NCBI GenBank assembly: GCA_009694045.1
Contig: SHVY01000030.1
Location: 1-40,475 of the forward strand
Source: Alphaproteobacteria bacterium
GTDB taxonomy: Bacteria > Pseudomonadota > Alphaproteobacteria > SP197
Reading direction: 5' to 3'
DNA: 40,475 nucleotides
A model generated the notes under the pieces. That model worked only from the letters and a program-made list of their open reading frames with translations, was not told where the DNA came from and did not search any database. A program made the position numbers and the translations under genes. Within the stretch, counting starts at the first letter, position 1. Each line of letters begins with the position of its first letter. Below, in pieces: positions 24,623 through 32,901 of the stretch.

Positions 24623-25897
24623 TCAGATCAACGGGCGCGGGCCCATCGACGTGCCGTCGCGGAACCGGGCCAGGCGGAACGGCGCAACGTCGAGGGAGGC
24701 CTGGCCGCGCAGAACGATCTCGGACGCGAGCCGCCCGGCGATCGGACCCAACATGAAGCCATGGCCGCTGAATCCGGAGGCGACCACCAGGCCGCTGGGA
24801 CTGTCGAGGGGGCCGATCACCGGGATCATGTCCGGAGTCATGTCGATGAAGCCGGCCCAGCTTCGCGTCACCGTGACGTCGCCCACGTCGGGGAAGACCC
24901 GCCGCAGTCCCGCGAGCGCGTTGCCGATCCGCAACGGCTGCGGCGGCGGATTCAGCACCCGGGTGGCGCGGAAGGGGTGGGGGTGAACCATACCCAGCAG
25001 CCCCGCGAGCAACGGCGCGCCGACGCCCAGCCGCACGTTGCCGCCGAAGAGTTTCCACAGCGGCATGAAATCACGGGCCCAGCGTGCGGTGGCGGGGACC
25101 AGGTCGTAGTCGAAGGCGCCGCCGTCGACGATGTTGAGGGTGCCGTCCCGGCGCTGGCGGAAGGCGAGCTCCGGCGCCCAGACCCCGGCCGGCGTCAGCT
25201 CCCGCACCGGGCTGGTGCGGGAGACCGTGCCGCGAATCGCGAGCTGCGGCATGGCCACGCCGACGCCGCCCAGCAGGCGCGAGGACCAGGCCCCGGCGGC
25301 GCAGACGACGGTGCGGGCCCGGATTTCGCCCCGCTCGGTCGCCACGCCCGTGACCGCGCCGCCGGCGGTCTGAATCGCATCGACGGCACAGCCGGTCGTG
25401 ATCGTGGCACCCCGGGCGCGGGCGGCGGCGGCGAAGGCGGGCGCCACCTTGGCCGGCTCCGCCTGGCCGTCGGTCGGCGTGTACATCGCCCCGGGCCAGG
25501 AACCCTCGGCACCCCGCATGAGATCGCGGACCTCGCGGTTGCCGATCAGCCGGGTGGGCATCTGGTACTGCCGGGCGACGTCGAGCCAGCGCTCGTAGGC
25601 CGCCATGCCGGCCTCGGTGCCGGCGACCGCCAGGCCGCCGCCCTGGCGCCATTCGAGGTCGGCGCCGAGTTCGGCCTCCAGGCCCTCCCACATGCGGACG
25701 CTCTCGATGGCCAGGGGCACCTCGAACGGGTCGCGGCCCTGTTGGCGCACGAAGCCCCAATTGCGGCTGGACTGTTCGCCCGCAATCTCGCCCTTCTCCA
25801 CCAGGGTGACCTTGGCCCCCGCCTTGGCCAGGTAATAGGCCGTCGCCGCGCCGACGATCCCCCCGCCCACGACGACCACGTCCGCCTGCCCAAGCAT
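24623..25897 (-). CDS. FAD-dependent amine/D-amino-acid oxidoreductase (DadA/SoxB-like)
   Basis: The protein has 424 residues. FAD binding is at DVVVVGGGIVGAATAYYLAKAG, near residues 6-27, and the DAO domain closes with VASGFSGHGFMLGPIAGRLASE. It resembles the beta subunit of sarcosine oxidase and D-amino-acid dehydrogenase, which oxidise secondary or D-amines. The ATG at 25897 gives the normal family N-terminus; upstream extension reads through non-homologous sequence. It is single-gene on this strand, between an enoyl-CoA hydratase and a toxin locus. Confidence 0.87.
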   Translation of the reverse strand: MLGQADVVVVGGGIVGAATAYYLAKAGAKVTLVEKGEIAGEQSSRNWGFVRQQGRDPFEVPLAIESVRMWEGLEAELGADLEWRQGGGLAVAGTEAGMAAYERWLDVARQYQMPTRLIGNREVRDLMRGAEGSWPGAMYTPTDGQAEPAKVAPAFAAAARARGATITTGCAVDAIQTAGGAVTGVATERGEIRARTVVCAAGAWSSRLLGGVGVAMPQLAIRGTVSRTSPVRELTPAGVWAPELAFRQRRDGTLNIVDGGAFDYDLVPATARWARDFMPLWKLFGGNVRLGVGAPLLAGLLGMVHPHPFRATRVLNPPPQPLRIGNALAGLRRVFPDVGDVTVTRSWAGFIDMTPDMIPVIGPLDSPSGLVVASGFSGHGFMLGPIAGRLASEIVLRGQASLDVAPFRLARFRDGTSMGPRPLI

Positions 25898-25956
25898 GGT
25901 GCGACCCCACGATTCCCGGTGATCTAACCACAGTTCGGACGCCAGGGAGGAGACCC

Positions 25957-26126
25957 ATGCCGGCGGGGAAGGCTCATCGCTCCGGCCGCGGTTCGAAACC
26001 AGCCGTGGCGCCAATCGGGCGGAGAATCGCGAACGCGTCGCCGCTCGTCGTGCCCTGCTGTCGCGCCTTCGGGCGACGCCAACGACCGGATCGCGCCGCT
26101 GGTCCCGTGACAGCCTCTACGAGTAG
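25957..26126 (+). pseudogene. Frameshifted antitoxin gene upstream of PIN toxin
   Basis: An ATG at 25957 has a near-perfect RBS (GGGAGGAG) 5 bases upstream and opens as MPAGKAHRSGRG. In a different frame the same stretch gives ERVAARRALLSRLRAT and RWSRDSLYE before a TAG at 26124. That tail is typical of short antitoxins encoded before PIN toxins. A one-base indel between about 25985 and 26060 would join the two into a protein of about 55 residues. The toxin starts 10 bases later. If the indel is an assembly error the pair is intact. Confidence 0.45.
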
Positions 26127-26135
26127 GCCAAGGCG

Positions 26136-26579
26136 TTGCGCATCGCGCTCGACACCAATGTCATCGCCTACGCCGAAGGTGTGGGCGATTCTCGACGTTG
26201 CCGGGTGGCCCGGGATCTGGTCGGGCGCCTGCCGGGGCATCGCGTCGTGATCCCCACCCAGGTCCTCGGTGAGTTGCACCGAGTCCTGGCCGGCAAGGTC
26301 GGGCGGGCGCCGGACGACGCCAGGGCGGCCATTCTCGGTTGGGCGGACGCGTTCGAGGTCGTCGATTCCACGGTCGGTGCCCTGCGCGCCGCGCTCGATC
26401 TCGCGACCGACCACAAGCTGCCGATCTGGGACGCCCTGATCCTTTCCGTAGCCGCGGATCAGCAGTGCCACCTGCTCCTCAGCGAGGATTTTCAGAAAGA
26501 TTTCACGTGGCGCGGCGTGACCGTGCTGGATCCCTTCTCGTCACCGCGACATGCCTTGCTCGCCGCCGTGTTGAGCTGA
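26136..26579 (+). CDS. PIN-domain ribonuclease, VapC-type toxin
   Basis: The protein has 147 residues with a TTG start (26136) giving MRIALDTNVIAYAEG. The acidic catalytic residues are Asp6 in ALDTN, Glu near 46 in VLGELHR, Asp99 in IWDALIL and the late acidic SEDF. It should cleave RNA when free of antitoxin. The upstream antitoxin reading frame is interrupted by an apparent frameshift, which would be unusual for an active toxin. No other start with the PIN domain is available. Confidence 0.82.
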   Translation: MRIALDTNVIAYAEGVGDSRRCRVARDLVGRLPGHRVVIPTQVLGELHRVLAGKVGRAPDDARAAILGWADAFEVVDSTVGALRAALDLATDHKLPIWDALILSVAADQQCHLLLSEDFQKDFTWRGVTVLDPFSSPRHALLAAVLS

Positions 26580-26673
26580 TTCCTCGATTCAGAAACTCGC
26601 TCGACCGCGCGGCAACCCTCACCCGCGACCTTACGGAACCACGACACCAAGGGAGGTGCCCCAGGCGCTCGCG

Positions 26674-27444
26674 TTACATGGCGCTGATACCGCCGTCGAG
26701 GATGACCTCGGAGCCGGTCATGAAGCTCGATTCGTCAGAGGCGAGGTAGACGATCGCCCAGCCGATCTCTTCGGGCCGGCCGAGGCGCCCCAAGGGGACC
26801 TGGCGCCCGAGCTTCTCGTGCATACCCGCCGCGCCGAAGCGCTGGCGGTAGCGGTCCAGCATCGGCGTGTCGATGAAGGTCGGGTGGACCGAGTTGCAGC
26901 GGATGTTGTAGCGCTGCTTCGCGCAGTGCAGCGCGACCGACTTGGACAGCAGCCGCACGCCCGCCTTGGCCGAGTTGTAGGCCGCCATGTTGGCGCCGGC
27001 GATGATCCCCGAGATCGACGAGATGTTGACGATCGACCCGCCGAGCGTGGCGGTGTGGCGCTTGATCTCGGCGACCCCATGCTTGCACCCCAGGAACACG
27101 CCATCCAGGTCGACCGCGTGCACCCGGCGCCATTCCTCGAGGGTGATGTCCTCCACCGTCTTGCCGAGACCGATGCCCGCCGAGTTGACCAGCACGTGCA
27201 GCGCCCCGAACCGCGCCACGGTGGCGGCAATCGCCTGAACCCACGCGTCCTCGATCGTCACGTCCAGGACGACGAAGTGCGCGGCGGCGCCCAGGCGCGC
27301 GGCCAGGGCGCGGCCTCTCTCCTCCTGGATGTCGGCGATCACGACCCGCGCCCCTTCGCGCACCAGCAGCTCCGCCGCGCATTCCCCCAGCCCGGACGCG
27401 CCGCCGGTGATCAGCGCCACCTTGCCCGCCACCCGTCCCGCCAA
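26674..27444 (-). CDS. Short-chain dehydrogenase/reductase (SDR), classical type
   Basis: The protein has 256 residues. The coenzyme motif is GKVALITGGASGLGE near the start, with Asp in VVIADIQEE that favours NAD(H). The catalytic Ser, Tyr and Lys are in NISSISGIIAGANMAAYNSAKAGV, and the family end is GSEVILDGGISAM. The TTG start at 27444 is chosen because GGGGAGG lies 5 bases upstream; it is the only good RBS in the region. It is divergent from the 2OG oxygenase gene by about 70 bases. The substrate is unknown. Confidence 0.85.
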   Translation of the reverse strand: MAGRVAGKVALITGGASGLGECAAELLVREGARVVIADIQEERGRALAARLGAAAHFVVLDVTIEDAWVQAIAATVARFGALHVLVNSAGIGLGKTVEDITLEEWRRVHAVDLDGVFLGCKHGVAEIKRHTATLGGSIVNISSISGIIAGANMAAYNSAKAGVRLLSKSVALHCAKQRYNIRCNSVHPTFIDTPMLDRYRQRFGAAGMHEKLGRQVPLGRLGRPEEIGWAIVYLASDESSFMTGSEVILDGGISAM

Positions 27445-27460
27445 ACCGACCTCCCCACCA

Positions 27461-27489
27461 TTGACAGGATCGACGCCGACCCCTAGCCT
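27461..27489 (+). promoter_or_regulatory. Putative promoter of the 2OG oxygenase gene
   Basis: TTGACA (27461-27466) is an exact -35 consensus. Seventeen bases later comes TAGCCT (27484-27489), a weak -10. The start codon is at 27517 and GGAG is at 27506-27509, so leader spacing is normal. The promoter lies in the short divergent gap shared with the SDR gene. Confidence 0.4.
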
Positions 27490-27516
27490 CCTGGTATAGT
27501 GGTTTGGAGCCTCGCC

Positions 27517-28362
27517 ATGAAGCTCGGCACGTGGGATCCGCGGACGATCGTCAACCTGGCGCGCTATCCGATCACCGATCTGGATAGCCCCGACGCCCGC
27601 GCCGTGATCGCCGAGGGTCGGGCGCAACTCGCCCGCGACGGCCTTTGCCTGCTGCCGGATTTCGTGACCCCCCAAGCGCTCGCCGCCATGGCCGCTGAAG
27701 GCAACGCGCTCGCCACCGACGCGTACCACGAAGTGAGCTGGGTGCGGGGCAGCGACGTGCGCGAAGGCGCCTTGCATCGCCCCCAGCGCAACGCCTGCGG
27801 TGCCCTCGCCTACGATCGGCTCGCGCCCCAGTCCCCCAGCCGCCTCCTTTACGAGTGGGACGGCTTGGTCGGCCTGTTCCGCGAGCTGCTGGGCGTGGAG
27901 CGGTTCTATCGCTGCGCCGATCCGATCAGCTCCTGTCTGGTGATGTACTACGGCGACGACGACGAACTGGGATGGCATTTCGATCCCAACGACGGGGTCG
28001 TCACCTTGCTGGTGCAGTCCGCCAGCACGGGCGGCGACTTCGAGTTCGCACCCGGCATCGGCCGCGATCCGGCCCAGTTCGATCGCGTCATGGACGGCGG
28101 GCGCGACGGCGTCATCAAGGCCGATCTGAAGCCCGGGACCCTCTCCCTGTTCCGCGGCAAGAACGCGCTGCATCGGGTAACGTCGACCGCCGGGCCGAGG
28201 CCCCGCATCATGCTGACCATGAGTTTCCACGATCGGCCCGGGATGATGTTCTCCGAGGAGAACCGGCGCCGCTATTCGGGGCGGATCGTCGATGACGCCG
28301 GCCGCACCCTCGGCACCGCGACCACGCCGTCGTCGCCCCTGGTGGCACCGCCGCCAGCTTGA
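27517..28362 (+). CDS. Fe(II)/2-oxoglutarate oxygenase related to BesD/HalD halogenases
   Basis: The protein has 281 residues. The iron facial triad is His154, Asp156 (GWHFDPND) and His219 (ALHRVTS), with Arg230 for 2-oxoglutarate. The layout, including the SSCLVMYYGDDDELGWHFD strand, resembles the BesD/HalD family of free amino-acid halogenases. Those halogenases have Gly instead of the Asp, so this one should hydroxylate. The ATG at 27517 has GGAG upstream. It precedes the CaiD-like gene by 67 bases. The substrate may be an amino acid or a carnitine-like molecule; this is inference. Confidence 0.78.
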   Translation: MKLGTWDPRTIVNLARYPITDLDSPDARAVIAEGRAQLARDGLCLLPDFVTPQALAAMAAEGNALATDAYHEVSWVRGSDVREGALHRPQRNACGALAYDRLAPQSPSRLLYEWDGLVGLFRELLGVERFYRCADPISSCLVMYYGDDDELGWHFDPNDGVVTLLVQSASTGGDFEFAPGIGRDPAQFDRVMDGGRDGVIKADLKPGTLSLFRGKNALHRVTSTAGPRPRIMLTMSFHDRPGMMFSEENRRRYSGRIVDDAGRTLGTATTPSSPLVAPPPA

Positions 28363-28429
28363 AGAACGGCGCCTTGCCCGGCGATCGACCACCGGGTAGC
28401 GTCCGCCCGTTCAACAGCGGGAGGTCGTC

Positions 28430-29260
28430 ATGGCGGAGCCGATCGTCACCACCAGGCGGGAAGGGCGGGTGCTCGAGATCGTGCTCGACCGGCCGCCGGC
28501 CAACGCCATCAACAAGGCCGTCAACGACGCCCTGTACGGGGCATTCAAGACCCTGCAGGACGACGACGATCTGCGCGTCGCCATCGTCACCGGCACCGGC
28601 AACCGCATCTTCAGCGCCGGCTGGGACCTGAAGGAGGTCGCGGCGCAATCCAGCCCGCTGGAGGCCTCGAGCGATTCCTGGGCGAACCCCGGGGGCTTCG
28701 CCGGCATCACCGAATTCTGGGGGCTGAAGAAGCCGGTGATCGCCGCGGTCAACGGCATCGCCGTGGGCGGCGGGTTCGAGCTGGCGCTGGCCTGCGATCT
28801 GTTGATCGCCGCCGAACATGTGGAGTTCTTCCTGCCCGAGATGCAGCGCGGCTTCCTGCCCGATGCCGGCGCGATCCAGCGGCTGCCCCGGCGCATCCCC
28901 TACCACGTGGCCATGGACCTGTTCCTGACCGGACGGCGGATGAACGCCGCCGAGGCGAAGCACTGGGGCCTGGTCAACGAGGTGGTTCCGGCCGACAAGC
29001 TGATGCCCCGGGTCCGCGAGCTTGCCCACGCGATCGCCGACGGGGCACCGCTCGCGCTGCAGGCGCTGAAGGAGGCGCTCGGCGCCATGATGCACCTCTC
29101 GCTCCCGGATGCCATGGACCTGACCAAGCGGGTGACCCGCGCCCAAGGCAACGGCTCCAGCGGCCTCCCCCTCTACGAGCGGATGGTGATATCCGACGAC
29201 TTCATGGAAGGCGCCCGCGCCTTCGCCGAGAAGCGCAAGCCGAACTTCAAGGGGCGGTGA
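28430..29260 (+). CDS. caiD: Enoyl-CoA hydratase family, carnitinyl-CoA dehydratase (CaiD)-like
   Basis: The protein has 276 residues of crotonase fold. From the N-terminus it follows the CaiD pattern: VLEIVLDRPPANAI, VAIVTGTGNRIFSAGWDLK, GGFAGITEFWGLKKPVIAAVNGIAVGGGFELALACD, then LPEMQRGFLPDAGAIQRLPRRIP. The C-terminus AFAEKRKPNFKGR matches CaiD's AFAEKR..WKGR ending. CaiD interconverts carnitinyl-CoA and crotonobetainyl-CoA. No CaiB or CaiC gene is nearby, so it may act on another hydroxyacyl-CoA. It lies downstream of the 2OG oxygenase. Confidence 0.8.
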   Translation: MAEPIVTTRREGRVLEIVLDRPPANAINKAVNDALYGAFKTLQDDDDLRVAIVTGTGNRIFSAGWDLKEVAAQSSPLEASSDSWANPGGFAGITEFWGLKKPVIAAVNGIAVGGGFELALACDLLIAAEHVEFFLPEMQRGFLPDAGAIQRLPRRIPYHVAMDLFLTGRRMNAAEAKHWGLVNEVVPADKLMPRVRELAHAIADGAPLALQALKEALGAMMHLSLPDAMDLTKRVTRAQGNGSSGLPLYERMVISDDFMEGARAFAEKRKPNFKGR

Positions 29261-29473
29261 CGGTGATCCATCCGATGCCATGAAGGTCGTCATCGCGGAC
29301 GAGGTCATGGAGTGACGCCATTGGGATTCCGCCTTTGGGGTCAAGCCGGCGTCCTGACGCCAATGTCCTGGCCACTCCTGGGTCCGGCCACGAAGCGGCG
29401 CTCCCCATGAAGGCGGGACCTGACCCAGAACGGGCACCCGGCGTCGGAATTTCTGCGAGACGACGGATCGCGG

Positions 29474-31212
29474 TCATTCGATCGCCTCGGTCGCGAGCCG
29501 CATGAGTCCGCCGATGTGCTCGATGTCCTCCGCGTTCCGGTAGGGGTCTTTACGGTAGTGGTCCGGCGTCCAGTCAGGCTTGATCTCGAGCATGCGCTCG
29601 CGGTGCCGGAGCGCATCTTCGCGACGGCCAAGCTTGGCCAGGCATCCCGCCAAGTAGCCGTGAACATGGTAGGCGGGCTCCCGCATACCGGAAAAGACCT
29701 TCACGGCGTCTTCGTAGCACCGAGCGATCATCAAGGACATGCCAAGGATCTCGAAACACCACTGCGGGTGAAGGGGGTTGAAGCGCATGGCCCGGCTAAC
29801 CTGCTCGATAGCCTCCCGCGGGCGCCCCGTGTACATTTGGAACACCGCCATCATCGCAGCGATGTCGGCGTCATACGGGCTGAGTCCGATTGCCCGTTCG
29901 AAGTGGTGAAGCGCCCCGTCATAGTCGCGCCGAAATAGCAGGACCTAGCCCCTGCAGGCATGGCAGAGGCTGTCCTCGGCGTCGAGCCGCACGGCGTTCG
30001 CCGAGGCATCCTCCGCGGCCTCCAAGTCCCTCGCCGCATCAGTTCGCCCCCACGTCTGAACAAGTGGTCGGCAAGCAAGGCGTGGGCTCGCGCGTACCTG
30101 GGGTCACACTCGATCGCCCGCTCAAGCAGCGCCATTGCCCTTGGAAGGTCGTCACGAAGGTGCTGGTCCGCGAACTCGCGCCCACGCAAGTAGAGATCGT
30201 AGGCGTCGAGGCGCTCGGTCGATTTGTGACGCGACTTCCTGGCGAGTGCGGCGGCGATCCGCCCGGGGATCGCGGCGACGATGGCCTCGGTCAGCTCGTC
30301 CTGTACCGCGAAGATGTCCTCGAGGCTGCGATCGTAACGCTCTGCCTAAACATGGTTGCCGGTCGTTGCCTCGATGAGCTGCGCCGTGACGCGCACCCGA
30401 TTCCCGGCCTTCCGCACACTGCCCTCGACCACGTAGCGGACGCCAAGCTTTCGCCCCACCTCGGCGATGTTCACGGCGGGTCCCTTGAACGCGAACGACG
30501 AGTTGCGAGCGATTACGAGGATTCCGCGATCGCGGCTGAGTTCCGTGATGATGTCCTCGGTGATCCCGTCCGAGAAATACTCCTGCTCTGGGTCCCCGCT
30601 CATATTCGTGAACGGAAGCACGGCGACAGAGGGCATCGATGGCAGCGGCATATTCTCGGCCTGAACGGGCACCGCTGGCCACGGCCGCTCCTCCCGTTCG
30701 ACCCGGAAGGCCCTGACCGGCTCGGCAATGTTCTTGACGTTGTGCTCCCCCAGATCGTCAAAGGCATAGGGCAGCCTTCCCTTCACCTGATCATGGATCG
30801 AGCGGCCCACCACGACCGCCCCGGGTTCCGCGAGTCGCTCTAGACGCGAAGCGACGTTCCCCCCGTCGCCGTGGATCGTATCGTTCTCCGCGATGACGTC
30901 GCCGAGGTTGATCCCCATCCTGAACACGATCCGGCGATCCTCGGGGATGTCGACGTTACGAGCCGCGATCTGTTCCTGCGCCTCGAACGCGCACTGCACG
31001 GCATCGACAGCGCTAGCGAACTCCACCAACAGACTGTCGCCCGCCGAGCCCACGATTCGGCCCTTGAACTGGGCGATCTTGGGGTCGAGAAGCTCGGAGC
31101 GTAGGGCATTGAACCGGGCGAGTGTGCCGGACTCGTCGGCGCTCATCAGGCGCGAGTAGCCTGCGACATCGGCGGCAAGGATCGCCGCGAGCCTGCGCTT
31201 GTCCCGTCCCAA
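29474..31212 (-). pseudogene. Class III adenylate/guanylate cyclase with TPR repeats, disrupted
   Basis: The N-terminal half is readable from a TTG start near 31212 (RBS GGGAGG 7 bases upstream; ATG 31242 is an alternative). It contains the cyclase domain (RRLAAILAADVAGYSRLM, VGSAGDSLLVEF, FRMGINLGDVIAE) and a linker (VAVLPFTNMSGDPEQEYFSDGITEDI). A TAG at 30348-30346 replaces the Trp of the usual WAERYDR motif. The frame then continues with LEDIFAVQDE and TPR repeats. A one-base change near 30026-30032 shifts the frame, and a second TAG (29947-29945) follows. TPR sequence goes on to the end (GRPREAIEQVSRAMRFNPLHP). The next such gene, at 36787, is also broken. Confidence 0.8.
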
Positions 31213-31517
31213 GAGCGGGCCTCCCTCTCGCGAAGGCTGCATTGTAGCCAATGACAGCAGGCTAGCGAGTCGGAGTTACGGGGACATGCTACGGCTGTTG
31301 TCGGCTAACAAGCGAAGTGCGATCAGGGGCACGAGAGCGGCGGCTATGGCCCAATGAGCTGACATCGGGATGAGCGGCGATGCGAAACCCGAAAGGCTTC
31401 GCGTGGAGAAAATCCAGTGACATCGCTCCGCGACCGGCCCATTCAGGAGTGGTGGTGCCGGTGTCGCCCGACGCGGTCGCTGATCGCGACTCCCATCGCG
31501 ACCAGGCAGGCGGTTGA

Positions 31518-32897
31518 CTAAGACCGCCGATCGCGAAACGCGAAGGCCGCGCGGATGGCGCGGAGCGCAAGCTCGGCGCCGTTGACCAGGGGGATTCCGG
31601 CGGCGGCGAAGTCGGCGGCGATGGCGCGGTTGTTCGCCCCGGCCATGGCGTTGGTCACCACCAGCGGCTTGGGGGTCGCGGCGCGCACCTCCTTCACCAG
31701 ATCGCGCAGGCTCGGCTGGTACTCGAAGTGGTCGCGGGCCTCGATCTCGAGGGCGACGAGCCCGACCGCCGGGTCCTCGGCGATCGCCAACAGGCAAGTG
31801 CGAAAGACCGCGATGAAGGATTCGTCGAGCGGACCAGCCGCGTCCATGGGATTGTCGGCCCGCAACGCCGGCGGCAGCACGGCGGTCATGCGGGCAAGGC
31901 TGGCGGCGGAGACCTCGGCCAGCGGCACGCCGAGGCTCGCCGCGAGATCGACGTACATCTCGCGCAGGCCCCCCGAATCCAGCACCATGCCGAGCCCGCC
32001 GGCCGCCGGCAGGGGCGCGAGACCAAGGACCAGGCTGGTCGCCATCAGCTCGTCGAGGCTCGCGACCCGGATCGCGCCATGGCGGCGGCAGAGCTCGTCG
32101 AACGCGGAATCGTCGCCCACCTCGGCGCCGGAGTGGACCTGGGCCAGCCGGGCGCTCAAGGCTGTCCGCCCCATCTTGGCGACGACGACCGGGATGCCTT
32201 GCGTCGCCGCCCTGGCAAGCACCGCCGCGAAGCCGGTCGGATCGCGCACGGTTTCGATGAACAGGGCGATCACCCGGGTCGAGGGCAGATCGAGCGCGTA
32301 GTCCATGTAGTCGGCGACCGTGCCGGCGATCTCCTGGCCGCAGCTCACCGCCAGGTTGAAGCGATAGCGGGGGTCGTTGTTGAGAGCCATGACGAACACG
32401 GAACCCGAGTGGGTGAGAAACGTGATCCCGCCCACCTCCATGCGGTCCGGCCCCTGGAAACCGATGCAGCAACCCTTGGCGAAATTGCAGAACCCCATGC
32501 CGTTGCCGCCGCAGACGAGGGCACCCGCCGCCTTCGCCTTGGCCCGCAGCCGGTCGAGCAACGTCGGCGCGGCTTCGCCGGCGATGTGGCCCTGGTCGAA
32601 GATGGTAAAGGCGCGGACGCCCGCGGCCAGGGCCTCATCCAGGGCCGCCTCCAACCGGGCCGCGCCCACCGCCAGAACCGCGTGTTCGGGCGGGGCCGGC
32701 AGGGCCGCGAAATCCGGGAAGCAGGCGACGTCCCCGGCGCGATCGTGGCGCGGGTTGACGCCCCAAAGGTCGCCGCGATAGCCGGAGTGCCGGGTGACCG
32801 CGACGACTTCGAAACCGTGCGACCCCTCCCGCCCCGAGGCGCCGACGACGGCGAGCGACGCCGGCTCCAGCAGTGCCGCCAAGCGATGCCGCGCCAT
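31518..32897 (-). CDS. CoA-binding protein, ADP-forming acyl-CoA synthetase alpha-type
   Basis: The protein has 459 residues. A CoA-binding Rossmann domain opens it (LAVVGASGREGSHGFEVV near residue 15). A succinyl-CoA-ligase flavodoxin-like domain follows, with the segment around His255 (AQVHSGAEVGDDSAF) that corresponds to the phosphorylated-His region. The C-terminal ATP-grasp beta part of the fused NDP-forming enzymes is absent, so a partner would be needed for ligase activity. It follows the FAD/GcvT gene after only 4 bases and ends the operon. Confidence 0.8.
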   Translation of the reverse strand: MARHRLAALLEPASLAVVGASGREGSHGFEVVAVTRHSGYRGDLWGVNPRHDRAGDVACFPDFAALPAPPEHAVLAVGAARLEAALDEALAAGVRAFTIFDQGHIAGEAAPTLLDRLRAKAKAAGALVCGGNGMGFCNFAKGCCIGFQGPDRMEVGGITFLTHSGSVFVMALNNDPRYRFNLAVSCGQEIAGTVADYMDYALDLPSTRVIALFIETVRDPTGFAAVLARAATQGIPVVVAKMGRTALSARLAQVHSGAEVGDDSAFDELCRRHGAIRVASLDELMATSLVLGLAPLPAAGGLGMVLDSGGLREMYVDLAASLGVPLAEVSAASLARMTAVLPPALRADNPMDAAGPLDESFIAVFRTCLLAIAEDPAVGLVALEIEARDHFEYQPSLRDLVKEVRAATPKPLVVTNAMAGANNRAIAADFAAAGIPLVNGAELALRAIRAAFAFRDRRS

Positions 32898-32901
32898 CGA
32901 A

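Noticed and set aside
27517-28362. Assignment as a BesD-type halogenase
   Set aside because: Asp156 is present in the HxD motif; halogenases of that group carry Gly, so halogenation is unlikely.
31252-31517. A conserved leader or small gene upstream of the cyclase remnant
   Set aside because: The translated fragments do not form a domain and no RBS fits; left unassigned.
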